Assembly: GCF_005771435.1 (NCBI RefSeq) | Contig: NZ_VANI01000006.1 | Span: forward strand, 62,001-126,000 | Origin: Microbulbifer harenosus | GTDB lineage: Bacteria > Pseudomonadota > Gammaproteobacteria > Pseudomonadales > Cellvibrionaceae | Length of the DNA stretch: 64,000 bases | Reading direction: 5' to 3' | In this document: positions 45,662-54,192 of the stretch, one piece after another | How positions within the stretch are numbered: position 1 is the stretch's first letter | How the letters are laid out: each line of letters starts with the position of its first letter | The notes under the pieces: model-generated | The model's database searches: none | Seen by the model: the letters and a program-made list of their open reading frames with translations, nothing else | What the model was told of the DNA's origin: nothing | Made by a program: the position numbers and the translations under genes

Positions 45662-46251
45662 TGACAACGCTGGAAATCGCCGCAAGCGTAACAACAAGTA
45701 TTTCCATTCTTCTCGCTGGGCGCAACAGCGTGCACACCTGGTGGACAGGAATCATCGGCTGCGTATTATTTGGCATGCTGTTTTATCAGGCCAAGTTATA
45801 CGCCGACGTGGTTTTGCAGCTGTTTTTTATTGGCACCAGTATATTCGGCTGGTGGCAATGGCTGTATGGTGAAGGAGGGCAGGAAAAATCAATACGTCGG
45901 GCAGGTTTCAAGAGGGTCGCGGTATTGGCGCCCACCGGTGTAGTCGTTGCCACCGCCTATGGGATTCTGCTTCACACGTTCACTGACGCCTACGGGCCCT
46001 TTCTCGATTCCGGAATTCTGGTTTTCAGTGTCATTGGCCAATGTCTGCTAATGCAACGACAGCTGGAGTGTTGGCTATTCTGGCTACTGGTCAACACCAT
46101 TGCCGTACCTCTGTATGCCAGCCGCGAGCTCTACCTCACCGCATTCTTATACAGTGCCTATTGGATTAACGCGATCCTTGCCTACTACTACTGGCGAAAC
46201 CAAATCACCTCAACAGAAAAAATAACGTCTGCAGTTGCCAATGCTACCTGA
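45661..46251 (+). CDS. pnuC: Nicotinamide riboside transporter PnuC
   Basis: A 196-residue membrane protein with about seven transmembrane helices and the PnuC signatures NSVHTWWTGIIGCVLFGMLF, FIGTSIFGWWQWLYGEG (aromatic substrate-binding motif) and ECWLFWLLVNTIAVPLYASR. PnuC imports nicotinamide riboside by facilitated diffusion, with trapping by phosphorylation. The start overlaps the stop of the adenylate-forming gene (TAATG), and nadR overlaps its 3' end by 11 nt, so PnuC and the kinase that traps its substrate are coupled. Confidence 0.92.
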   Translation: MTTLEIAASVTTSISILLAGRNSVHTWWTGIIGCVLFGMLFYQAKLYADVVLQLFFIGTSIFGWWQWLYGEGGQEKSIRRAGFKRVAVLAPTGVVVATAYGILLHTFTDAYGPFLDSGILVFSVIGQCLLMQRQLECWLFWLLVNTIAVPLYASRELYLTAFLYSAYWINAILAYYYWRNQITSTEKITSAVANAT

Positions 46252-47320
46252 CACTAAGATATTCAAGCGCGGCCTGGTTGTTGGCAAATTCAGCCCCCTA
46301 CACCTGGGCCATGAACACCTGATCAGCCAGGCGGAAGCAGAATGTGACGAGCTGGTTCTACTCAGCTGGAGCAAGCCTGAACTTCCTGGTTGCGAGAGCA
46401 ATCGCCGCCGAAACTGGCTGCAAAAACGCTTTGCCCATTTGCCGGCATTGGTATTGGACGATCATGCACTGCAGCAGCTTGCCCAAGACCACAGCATCAA
46501 TGCACCACGACTGCCTGACAACGACGCACCCGACACTGAATCACGCCACTTTGTGGGCTGGGTGTGCGAAAAGCTCCTGCACTATCGTCCCGATGTGATA
46601 TTCACCAGCGAAGATTACGGTGATGGCTTCGCTGAAGAACTGACACGATATTTTCTCGAGCGGGAGAATGATACCCCTAAAATTGTGCACCGCTGCGTTG
46701 ATAAAGCCCGCCAGATCGTACCCATTTCCGGTACAGCTCTTCGCCAGGACCCTCATACACTGAGCGCGTTTCTCGCACCCGAAGTCTATGCCGACTTCGT
46801 TGAGCGCATCGTGCTTCTGGGGGGTGAATCAACAGGAAAAACCACGCTAGCTGCAGCACTGGCAAAGGTACTTAATACTCACTGGGCGGCCGAATACGGT
46901 CGCGAGCTGTGGGAGGCCCAAAATGGCCACCTCCAATATTCCGATATGCTACATATAGCGCAGAAGCAGATTGCCCGTGAAGAAACGCTAGCGGCATCTG
47001 CCAGGCGCTTCTTAGTTTGCGACAGCAGCCCACTCACCACGTATTTCTACTCGCTCGTCATGTTTGAGCGTGCCGAACCGGAGCTGGTTCAACTCGCTGA
47101 ACGCCCCTACGCACAGGTATTCCTATGTGCCGCCGATTTTGAATTTGTCCAGGATGGGACACGGCGCAACAATGAGTTCAGGCTCACCCAGCAGCGTTGG
47201 TATCAGCAACAGCTCGCGGCACGAGGCACTCCCTACACTCTTTTGCAGGGTAATGTCGAACAACGCGTACAGCATGTTTTGATGGTGCTCGACGCACCCC
47301 GCTCTCCCAATTTGGCTTGA
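46241..47320 (+). CDS. nadR: NadR-type nicotinamide-nucleotide adenylyltransferase / ribosylnicotinamide kinase
   Basis: A 359-residue bifunctional enzyme. The N-terminal NMN adenylyltransferase domain has GLVVGKFSPLHLGHEHLISQ (the HxGH site) and the distal VPISGTALRQDP signature. The C-terminal nicotinamide riboside kinase domain has the P-loop VLLGGESTGKTTLAAAL (near residues 190-205) and the VCDSSPLTTYFYS block. The DNA-binding helix-turn-helix of enteric NadR is absent, so it is an enzyme only. With PnuC it converts imported nicotinamide riboside to NMN and then NAD. It ends the seven-gene operon. Confidence 0.93.
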   Translation: MLPDTKIFKRGLVVGKFSPLHLGHEHLISQAEAECDELVLLSWSKPELPGCESNRRRNWLQKRFAHLPALVLDDHALQQLAQDHSINAPRLPDNDAPDTESRHFVGWVCEKLLHYRPDVIFTSEDYGDGFAEELTRYFLERENDTPKIVHRCVDKARQIVPISGTALRQDPHTLSAFLAPEVYADFVERIVLLGGESTGKTTLAAALAKVLNTHWAAEYGRELWEAQNGHLQYSDMLHIAQKQIAREETLAASARRFLVCDSSPLTTYFYSLVMFERAEPELVQLAERPYAQVFLCAADFEFVQDGTRRNNEFRLTQQRWYQQQLAARGTPYTLLQGNVEQRVQHVLMVLDAPRSPNLA

Positions 47321-47338
47321 TTCCGACCGTTTCTCTAC

Positions 47339-47372
47339 AGTGCCAGCGCTCTTGCCGCTCAGCGCCGGCACT
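47339..47372. terminator. Bidirectional stem-loop between nadR and GH43
   Basis: AGTGCCAGCGCT and AGCGCCGGCACT form a 12-bp stem with one mismatch and a 10-nt loop between convergent genes, 18 nt after the nadR stop. It probably ends both transcripts. Confidence 0.6.
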
Positions 47373-47409
47373 AGTGGTCCATACGGAAAGTTGTGTTACT
47401 GTTCGACAG

Positions 47410-49113
47410 TCAGCCTGCGGGCTGGATAAAGCGGAAGTCTTTTACATCAATATAGTTTTCCGCGTTCACCTGCGCCGCGTCGTCGGTGCGCACAAACAAC
47501 CCGACCTTGGCGCCGACCCAGCGCCCGCGGCGGGCCTGGAACAGCTCCGCCAGCGCACGGAAACGACCATTTTCCATCTGGTAACTGAACACCGTCTGCC
47601 CGCCGTGACTGACGGTCATACGCAGGGTCAGTTCGCCGGCTTTCACCCGGGCATGCGGCTCAAAGTGTTCGGTACAATCTTTGCGCGCATCGCGGCAGCT
47701 CACCTCCCCAATTTCCACCTCACCGGTGCCCGGCAGATTGCGGAAGCCAATCCAGGCGTAATCCTCGCCGAACATCAACAGGCCGCCATCCGCTTCACCG
47801 AGCGTCTCGGGAATATCGAACGTGGTTTGCACAATAAACTCCGGAGCCGGCAGTTTCTGCAATAGCAATGAAGGCTGCATCCACAGGTTGTCACCTTCCG
47901 GATCTACACTTTGTTGCGCGAACAACCGCAGGTAACCTTTGCGCTCTTCCAGGCTGTACCAGTTTTTGTCGTAGTTGGCATTCCACTGCCACTGCAGCGC
48001 CAGTTCATCACCGGAAAACTCGTCCACAAACGGCAGAGTTTTCACCGGGCTCGGTTTGCTCACTTCAGGCTTGCGGTAGCTGGTGACCGGGTTGCCCACG
48101 CCGTCACCGTCTTCGTCGACACCGATCACCGGCCAGCCGTCTTTCCACTGCATCGGCTGCAGATGCACAATGCGGCCGTAGGGACCGCGCGCCTGGAAGT
48201 GGATGAACCAGTCTTCACCCGCCGGCGTGTGCACCCAGGCTCCCTGATGCGGGCCGTTGGTGATACTGTCGCCCTGCTCCATCACGATGCGGTCTTCATA
48301 GGGGCCGTAGATATTTTTAGAGCGAAAAACCGACTGCCAACCCACAGGTACGCCACCGGCGGGGGCGAACACATAGTAGTACTCACCGCGCTTGTAGAAC
48401 TTTGGCCCCTCCAGGGTACGGTAGCCTTCCAGCTCGTGACCATTGATGACAACTTCACCCTCCACTTCCACCTCGGTGCCATCGGCGGACATTTTGTGCA
48501 AAGTCAGGATATTGTTTTTACCCGAACGACTCTTGGCCCAGCCGTGTAACAGGTAGGCCTGGCCGTCATCATCCCACAGAGGTGTGGGATCGATGATGCC
48601 CTTGCCCGGCAGTATCAGTTTCGGTTCGCTCCAACCGCGCTTGGGATCGGAAGTGTTGGTCATGTAGATACCGTGATCCGGGTCTGGGAAAAAAATCCAG
48701 AGCTTGTCATCGTGGTAACGAATATTCGGCGCCCAGATGCCGTTGCCGTGTTGGGGCTTCGCAAACAGTTCCGCTGGGCTGTTCTTGTCAACCGCGTAGC
48801 CCGTCAGCTCCCAGTTCACCAGATCCGTTGAGTGCAGAATCGGCAAGCCGGGGGAGGCATTAAAGCTCGATGCCGTCATATAGAAATCATCCCCCACTGC
48901 TACCACATCCGGATCGGAATAATCTGCGTACAGAATCGGGTTCTGATAGTGGCCGTTGCCGAGGTCGGCCTGCCACAGACGATTGGCGGCGGCCGGTCGC
49001 GAGACCTGAGTCTCAGCTCGCTCATCCGACGGCGACGGTTTATCGCAGCCAGTAACGAATACACTCATTGCACAGGCCAAAAGGCCGAGAGAGTTTCTAA
49101 CGGGTTTCATCAT
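47410..49113 (-). CDS. GH43-family glycoside hydrolase, lipoprotein
   Basis: A 567-residue lipoprotein (signal ending FVTGC at the lipobox) with a five-bladed GH43 propeller and a C-terminal beta-sandwich of the type found in GH43 beta-xylosidases/arabinofuranosidases (DEFSGDELALQWQWNANYD onward). Catalytic residues are in YSDPDVVAVGDDFY (base Asp), IIDPTPLWDDDGQAYLLHGW (modulator Asp) and RTLEGPKFYKRGEYYY (acid Glu). Substrate could be arabinan, galactan or xylan side chains. The GH105 partner 27 bp upstream on the same strand points to rhamnogalacturonan side chains. The ATG at 49113 follows GGAG. Confidence 0.9.
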   Translation of the reverse strand: MMKPVRNSLGLLACAMSVFVTGCDKPSPSDERAETQVSRPAAANRLWQADLGNGHYQNPILYADYSDPDVVAVGDDFYMTASSFNASPGLPILHSTDLVNWELTGYAVDKNSPAELFAKPQHGNGIWAPNIRYHDDKLWIFFPDPDHGIYMTNTSDPKRGWSEPKLILPGKGIIDPTPLWDDDGQAYLLHGWAKSRSGKNNILTLHKMSADGTEVEVEGEVVINGHELEGYRTLEGPKFYKRGEYYYVFAPAGGVPVGWQSVFRSKNIYGPYEDRIVMEQGDSITNGPHQGAWVHTPAGEDWFIHFQARGPYGRIVHLQPMQWKDGWPVIGVDEDGDGVGNPVTSYRKPEVSKPSPVKTLPFVDEFSGDELALQWQWNANYDKNWYSLEERKGYLRLFAQQSVDPEGDNLWMQPSLLLQKLPAPEFIVQTTFDIPETLGEADGGLLMFGEDYAWIGFRNLPGTGEVEIGEVSCRDARKDCTEHFEPHARVKAGELTLRMTVSHGGQTVFSYQMENGRFRALAELFQARRGRWVGAKVGLFVRTDDAAQVNAENYIDVKDFRFIQPAG

Positions 49114-49140
49114 CTGTCTCACTCCAGTTTTTATTGCTCT

Positions 49141-50343
49141 TTATTTTTCCAGCTCCAGGCTTGCGAGAATGAACGGACCCACACCTTTGGGGTCGTTATC
49201 CCGTACCGGCTCACTGATGTAATACTCGAAAGAACCGTCGCGATAGGGGTCACCACCGAGGCCCGCCACAGCGCAGTTCTGCATCAAGTGCACTTCGCTA
49301 TCATCCGCGTCAATGCGGATCAGGTTGTCCAGCATGCCCTGGTAACTCTCCTCGGCCAGGGCCCGGTAGCGCGCCGGCAGATAACCGCGATTTGCGCCCT
49401 TGGCCATGGCGTAGACAAACATCACGCTACCAGTGGCTTCCAGATAGTTGCCCTCCCGGTCGCCCTGATCCGTCACCTGGTACCAGAGCTTGGTTTTGTC
49501 ATCGCGAAACTTCAGGGTGGCGTCCAGCACCTGTTGCAGGTAACCGGAAAGGACCTCCCGCCCCGCGTGTTGCTCCGGGAAATACTCGATCGCATCCACC
49601 AGTGCCATCACATACCAACCGATGGCGCGGGACCAGAAGTTGGGCGATACGCCACTGTCCGGGTTTGCCCATTTCTGCTCGCGGCGCTCGTCCCAGGCGT
49701 GGTACGGCAGGCCGGTTTCAGGGTCTATGTGGTGCCGCATCACCAGATCGAACTGACGCTGAACATCGTCGAAGGCGGCAGATCCAGCGCTGCTTGCCTG
49801 CAGGTACTGGGCGTAGAACGGCGCCCCCATATACAAGCCGTCCAGCCACATCTGATGGGGATAGCGTTGCTTGTGCCAAAAGCCGCCCTCACTGGTACGG
49901 GGCTGGCCTTCGAGCTGCGTTTTCAGCGTTTGCAATGCCTTGCGGTAACGGGGGCTGGGGTGCTGCTGCTCCAGAAACAACAGCATCCGGCCTGGCGTCA
50001 GGTGGTCGATGTTGTAGTTTTTGAGTGAGTAGGTCGCGATATTGCCTTCTTTGTCGAGCAGGGTATCGGCGTAGTCGCGGATGTAGTCTAGGTAACGCTT
50101 ATCCCCGGTTTTTTCATATAACCGCTGATAGGCGATCATCATCAGGCCGTGGGTGTAGTTCCATTTGGGCGTTTCGCGGAAGTCGATTTGCCAGGACTGC
50201 GGATTGCGCTGCATATCGGACAGGGCCATGCGCTCGGCCCAACTCATATCCTCGGAGCGCGGGACGGCGGCAGCCGTCGTCGCCACCAGGGCTGCGGCCA
50301 CGATCATCACACCCACAATGAAAACGTTTACATTTCTGATCAT
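49141..50343 (-). CDS. Unsaturated rhamnogalacturonyl hydrolase, GH105 (YteR-like)
   Basis: A 400-residue enzyme with an N-terminal signal peptide (VFIVGVMIVAAALVATTAAA) and an (alpha/alpha)6-barrel. YteR-like landmarks are WNYTHGLMMIAYQRLYEKTG, the catalytic aspartate in PHQMWLDGLYMGAPFYAQYL, GLPYHAWDERR and NFWSRAIGWYVMALVDAIEY. It removes the unsaturated galacturonic acid from rhamnogalacturonan oligosaccharides made by lyases such as the PL11 enzyme at 36.3-39.0 kb, by hydration of the double bond. It is the first gene of a two-gene unit with GH43. A perfect 15-bp palindrome lies 77 bp upstream. Confidence 0.92.
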   Translation of the reverse strand: MIRNVNVFIVGVMIVAAALVATTAAAVPRSEDMSWAERMALSDMQRNPQSWQIDFRETPKWNYTHGLMMIAYQRLYEKTGDKRYLDYIRDYADTLLDKEGNIATYSLKNYNIDHLTPGRMLLFLEQQHPSPRYRKALQTLKTQLEGQPRTSEGGFWHKQRYPHQMWLDGLYMGAPFYAQYLQASSAGSAAFDDVQRQFDLVMRHHIDPETGLPYHAWDERREQKWANPDSGVSPNFWSRAIGWYVMALVDAIEYFPEQHAGREVLSGYLQQVLDATLKFRDDKTKLWYQVTDQGDREGNYLEATGSVMFVYAMAKGANRGYLPARYRALAEESYQGMLDNLIRIDADDSEVHLMQNCAVAGLGGDPYRDGSFEYYISEPVRDNDPKGVGPFILASLELEK

Positions 50344-50420
50344 ACTTCTGCGCCTGTGAACTTATTGTTTTTGGGATTGGTTTGCTCAAGGTGAAAAGGA
50401 AGGTGCCGGCACACACCTTA

Positions 50421-50435
50421 TTGTCAAATTGACAA
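50421..50435 (-). promoter_or_regulatory. Palindromic operator candidate upstream of GH105
   Basis: TTGTCAA-A-TTGACAA is a perfect 15-bp palindrome 77 bp upstream of the GH105 start. This form resembles operators of FCD-type GntR regulators that often respond to uronates, so sugar-dependent control of GH105-GH43 is plausible. No such regulator is in the window. Confidence 0.5.
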
Positions 50436-50595
50436 CAAAGACAGGCAATTCAGCTCTCTTGTCGGCGAATCACTATATTTGGCCTGACCACAAATGTAAA
50501 CCGGGCGACCATCGAATTTTGATGGTCACCAGAAGGGGCAAGCCCTGGACAAGTAGTGAACACCGCAACCAGGAAAAGGCGGCGGGCAGAACAGT

Positions 50596-50618
50596 TCGGC
50601 GGTACCTGGTACCGCCGA
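50596..50618 (-). terminator. Inverted repeat after the redoxin gene
   Basis: TCGGCGGTACC-T-GGTACCGCCGA is a perfect 23-bp dyad starting 12 nt after the redoxin stop. No U tract follows on the minus strand, so it may be a terminator or mRNA 3'-end structure. Confidence 0.5.
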
Positions 50619-50630
50619 CTAAGTGAATAT

Positions 50631-51251
50631 TCAGTATTTGATACTGCAACCGTATGCGCGGGACGACGCCACTTCTACTGCGCCGCCCGTCAATGAAGCA
50701 TCCAGCGCAGCCGCCACATAATTGGCAGAGCTGGGAATCACCGCGGGATTGGCTGAGTCGTTATCGTCGATTGCTCCCGCATAAACCACCAGCCCTTCCG
50801 GATTGATGATGAACATATGCGGTGTTGTCTTGGCGCCATAGGCGCGACCCATGCTGCCATCGGCATCCAGTAGGAACGGCGCGCTGGCATTGAGGTTGTG
50901 ACTCGCGGCCACTTCTGCTGCCTGTGCCGGCTCCAGGTAACCCTGCTTGCCCTTGGCCGACGAGATGACCGTCAGCCAATTGATATCCTGGCCGGTGTAC
51001 TTTTTCTGCAGCGCCTGCATGTTGCCGCTGCCGTAGTGTTTTTTCACATAAGGGCAGTCTTTGTTGAACCACTCCAACACCAGCCACCGGCCCTTGTAAT
51101 TCTCAAGGCTGTGGGTTTTTCCGGCGGCGTCTACTTCGGAAAATTCCGGAGCCTTGGCGCCGGGTGTTGCGGCGGCCATCGCCAACACCGGTACCGCAAG
51201 CATAAGGGCACACACAATGTTGAACAGGTGCCGTGCACGATTGTTTTTCAT
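50631..51251 (-). CDS. Exported redoxin / thioredoxin-like protein
   Basis: A 206-residue exported protein with signal peptide (IVCALMLAVPVLAMAAA) and a thioredoxin fold of the AhpC/TSA-TlpA type: GAKAPEFSEVDAAGKTHSLE, then WLVLEWFNKDCPYVKKHYGS with a single cysteine in the active-site position (CPYV, no CxxC), and KTTPHMFIINPEGLVVYAGA with the cis-proline. The C-terminus carries another cysteine (AYGCSIKY). A one-Cys or atypical two-Cys periplasmic peroxidase or thiol reductase is likely. It lies 59 bp downstream of the DsbD-like gene on the same strand, so DsbD may supply its electrons. Confidence 0.82.
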   Translation of the reverse strand: MKNNRARHLFNIVCALMLAVPVLAMAAATPGAKAPEFSEVDAAGKTHSLENYKGRWLVLEWFNKDCPYVKKHYGSGNMQALQKKYTGQDINWLTVISSAKGKQGYLEPAQAAEVAASHNLNASAPFLLDADGSMGRAYGAKTTPHMFIINPEGLVVYAGAIDDNDSANPAVIPSSANYVAAALDASLTGGAVEVASSRAYGCSIKY

Positions 51252-51280
51252 GATCATAGTGAATTCCTCTTCTCTTTTAC

Positions 51281-51310
51281 TTACCTGTTATCTATTTACC
51301 TGTTATCAAA
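51281..51310. repeat. Short tandem duplication between DsbD and redoxin genes
   Basis: Two 15-nt units begin with the same 12 bases (TTACCTGTTATC) at 51281 and 51296. They fill most of the gap between the two genes. Probably a small replication-slippage duplication. Confidence 0.6.
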
Positions 51311-53374
51311 CTACTCATTGTCTGAGCGTGACGATTCGGCAAACAGCGCCTCAATCATGCTCGCCTGCAAAATCTGTGGCAGCAGCACCGGCGACTTTTC
51401 TCCCGGAGCATACCAGGCATATACCGGAACCGAGTTCCGTCCCAGCTCGGCCAGCGCGGCGGTAATAGCCGGGTCCTGATCCGTCCAATCCGCCCGTACA
51501 AGATAGACATTATTTTTTGCAAACAACGCAGCAGTCTCATCGGTATCGAGCACCAGCTTTTTGTTGACCTGGCAGGTGATACACCACGCAGCGGTGTAAT
51601 CGATAAAAACACCCTGCCCCCGCGCCAACGCCGCGTCAATGGCCGGCCTGTCGTAGGGCTGCCAACCCCGCGGCACGGAATTCCCCACGGTTATCGCCGG
51701 CCCACGCTCCCCCTGCAGATGGTCGGCTGCAATCAACCCGAGAGCAACCACCACGAACACCGACAGCCACGCGAAAAGTTTGCCAATCCGGTGCAGGTGT
51801 TGCGACAGCCACAGAGCGAACACCACTGCCAGCAGCACCAGACTGCCCAAGAGCCAGCCATCTTCCCCGACGAGACGCCCCAGCACCCACAGCAGCCAGA
51901 TCACCGTGATGTAGAGCGGGAAGGCAAGAAACTGGCGCAGGGTTTCCATCCAGGGACCGGGCTGCGGCAAACGTCGCAGCAGCCTGGGAAAAAGACACAA
52001 CAACGCAAAGGGCAAAGCCAGGCCAACACCGAGTCCGATAAAAATTGCCATCGCCGATGGGGTCGGCAAAAGGGTGGCCGCACCGAGCGCCGCGCCCATG
52101 AATGGGCCTGTGCAGGGCGCGGCGACGAATACAGCCAGTACGCCAGTGGCAAAGCTGCCACCACGGCTGCGCCCGGCGAGGTTCATCAAGCGGTGGCCGA
52201 ATTCATACACCCCGCTGAAAGACAGTGCCATCAGCCAGAACAGCAGAATCAATGCCAGAACCACCGGCGCCGACTGCAGTTGAAACCCCCAGCCGATGGC
52301 GGCGCCACCGGCGCGCAACGCCAGCAATAATCCGCCGAGCAAGGCGAAGGTAGCCAGTACCCCAGCGCTGTAAAGTAATCCCGTTTTAATACGTTCCGGT
52401 GCCGGCGTGCGGCCGCCCATCAACCCGAATAGTTTGATCGACAGCACCGGAAAGACACAGGGCATCAGGTTAAGAATGCCCCCTCCGGCAATGGCGGCAA
52501 GAATCAGCAGCCACAAAGGCTGCGCCGGTGCGGATTTCGGCGATGGATTCCGGGTCGACGCCCCGTCGATGGGAATATCATCAAATTGCCAGGCTTCCGA
52601 TGTCGTGGCCACCACAAAGCCGGTGCTGTCCGTGGCTGGTGCTCCCGGCATCAGGGCGAAGGAGTACGTGATGCGTTCAGCATCGCGTTGAACATCGGGT
52701 GCCGACGCCACCAGCAAAGCCCCGTCCAACGGAAACACATGCGGAGTAAAATACTCATCGGAATGGTGACGCAGTGTCAGTCTCAACTGGTCGCTGTCGC
52801 GCTGCAGTGTGTCGACCTGCCACGGGCTCTCGGCCGAATTCTTTGGCACCCGCGACAGAAAACGGTCCCGGGCAGCCAGGTCCTGTGGCGACCAGCGGGC
52901 GATGTCTCCCACAGGGCGTTCGAGGCTCATGGTGCCAAAGCCGGGGATGCAGTCCACCTTGCATACGAGCCACTCCAGGTTTACATGCAACTTCAGCGGC
53001 GCGGATGTCGGCACAACGTCAAACAGATAGGCGACGTCACCCTCGTAGCCCAGATTGGTCAGGTGCTCGATCGGCAATCGCACCGGAAAAGGCCACAGGA
53101 TCTCGCTGATCTCCGCACTGGCAGAAGAGCGGTCAAACTTCGGCGCTGCCCCTGAATCCCCGGCATTGCGCCAGTACACATGCCACCCCGGATCGACGTC
53201 AAAGTAGAGCCCGACAGTATCGCGGCCCTGGCCGAATTGCTCCGGCGCCAGCCAGCGCACGCTGACGTGATCGCCCGCTGCCGTATCCTGAGCCAGTGCC
53301 CCCAGCGAAAAACAACAGGTGATCCACAGCAACAAACCGTGAACAATCGTGTTGGATAAGTTCCGTATCAGCAC
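51311..53374 (-). CDS. DsbD-family thiol:disulfide interchange protein
   Basis: A 687-residue membrane protein that carries electrons from cytoplasmic thioredoxin to periplasmic thiol proteins. After a signal peptide the N-terminal periplasmic domain has NLEWLVCKVDCIPGFGTMSL with a cysteine pair. The membrane domain (about 300-545) has eight helices with ILNLMPCVFPVLSIKLFGLM and AVFVAAPCTGPFMGAALG carrying the redox cysteines. The C-terminal thioredoxin domain has DYTAAWCITCQVNKKL (CITC). The GTG at 53374 is preferred because GAGG stands 6 nt upstream; the frame can be opened at 53428. The redoxin gene follows and is the likely electron acceptor. Confidence 0.9.
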   Translation of the reverse strand: MLIRNLSNTIVHGLLLWITCCFSLGALAQDTAAGDHVSVRWLAPEQFGQGRDTVGLYFDVDPGWHVYWRNAGDSGAAPKFDRSSASAEISEILWPFPVRLPIEHLTNLGYEGDVAYLFDVVPTSAPLKLHVNLEWLVCKVDCIPGFGTMSLERPVGDIARWSPQDLAARDRFLSRVPKNSAESPWQVDTLQRDSDQLRLTLRHHSDEYFTPHVFPLDGALLVASAPDVQRDAERITYSFALMPGAPATDSTGFVVATTSEAWQFDDIPIDGASTRNPSPKSAPAQPLWLLILAAIAGGGILNLMPCVFPVLSIKLFGLMGGRTPAPERIKTGLLYSAGVLATFALLGGLLLALRAGGAAIGWGFQLQSAPVVLALILLFWLMALSFSGVYEFGHRLMNLAGRSRGGSFATGVLAVFVAAPCTGPFMGAALGAATLLPTPSAMAIFIGLGVGLALPFALLCLFPRLLRRLPQPGPWMETLRQFLAFPLYITVIWLLWVLGRLVGEDGWLLGSLVLLAVVFALWLSQHLHRIGKLFAWLSVFVVVALGLIAADHLQGERGPAITVGNSVPRGWQPYDRPAIDAALARGQGVFIDYTAAWCITCQVNKKLVLDTDETAALFAKNNVYLVRADWTDQDPAITAALAELGRNSVPVYAWYAPGEKSPVLLPQILQASMIEALFAESSRSDNE

Positions 53375-53551
53375 GCGATCCTCGCCTTGGCCCCAGTCTG
53401 GGTTGAGATTGCGAATCCCGGCAATCATTCAAATGGATTCCACCTGCGGCTGCAAGCGATGCAATTGTTATGCAAACCAAAAATTGCGAGTAATTCTTAT
53501 TTTCAAGATGGCGGATTTGAGCGCTCTTCGCGCCATGTCCTCGCTTCTACG

Positions 53552-54097
53552 TCAGGGCCGTATATCAACAGGAATATCCAGCATGGTCGACACATGGCTG
53601 ATCTCCGCCGCCAGGCTGGCAACCGCCAGTGCTTCCAGAATGTCCGCATCCGCCACCCCAGTCTCTCTCGCATGGTCAATATATCGTTCACCGTGATCGT
53701 GAGGCGACATATTGCCGTGACGGGCGATTTCCAACAGCGCGTGCTCGCGAGGCCCAAGATGCGTGTGGTCCGGATCGGTGCGGAAACGCAGGATTTCATG
53801 GGACTCCACCCCCAGCTGCTTGAGTGCGCTGCTGTGCAGGGTGATGCCATAGTCACTGTGCTCGTCGGAAGCGACCATAAGGGCAATCTCTTCTTTTAGC
53901 CTGCGGGGCAGATTCCCGGTCAGCATAGTGTGTTGATATCGCCCCCAGAGTTCCGTCAACAGCGTTGGGTTATTGGCATACGCTCTGAACACCGAGGGGA
54001 TAAACCCCAGTTGAGCGCGGACTTCGTCGAACACGTCGGCTACGCGCTGACCGGTTTCCCGATCAGTTTCACGATATGTCAATGGGACCCTGCTCAT
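53552..54097 (-). CDS. AhpD/CMD-like peroxidase-related protein lacking the CxxC motif
   Basis: A 181-residue protein of the carboxymuconolactone-decarboxylase/AhpD superfamily (peroxidase-related subgroup): LGFIPSVFRAYANNPTLLTE, then LPRRLKEEIALMVASDEHSD and YGITLHSSALKQLGV. In typical members the segment between the helices holds CxxC with a nearby histidine; here it reads SDYGITLH, so both cysteines are missing. Peroxidase chemistry of the AhpD kind is therefore unlikely. It is transcribed toward the DsbD gene, with 177 bp between, and divergent from dinB. Confidence 0.8.
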   Translation of the reverse strand: MSRVPLTYRETDRETGQRVADVFDEVRAQLGFIPSVFRAYANNPTLLTELWGRYQHTMLTGNLPRRLKEEIALMVASDEHSDYGITLHSSALKQLGVESHEILRFRTDPDHTHLGPREHALLEIARHGNMSPHDHGERYIDHARETGVADADILEALAVASLAAEISHVSTMLDIPVDIRP

Positions 54098-54172
54098 TTT
54101 TCACCTCCTTAAACCGTCACCGCCCTCAGCGCCGAATCCGCACAAAACCAAATTCAGTTGGCCGCGCCCTAA

Positions 54173-54192
54173 TACTGGATATAATCCCAGCA
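54173..54192 (+). promoter_or_regulatory. LexA box overlapping the dinB promoter
   Basis: TACTGGATATAATCCCAGCA matches the gammaproteobacterial LexA site (CTG-N10-CAG at 54175-54190). A perfect -10 element TATAAT (54180-54185) lies inside it, and TTGGCC at 54158-54163 is a fair -35 with 16-bp spacing. LexA binding would block this promoter, giving SOS control of dinB. Confidence 0.85.

Noticed and set aside
50429..50626. 65-codon plus-strand frame between GH105 and redoxin genes
   Set aside because: No ribosome binding site, no domain pattern, and it overlaps the operator-like palindrome and the inverted repeat.
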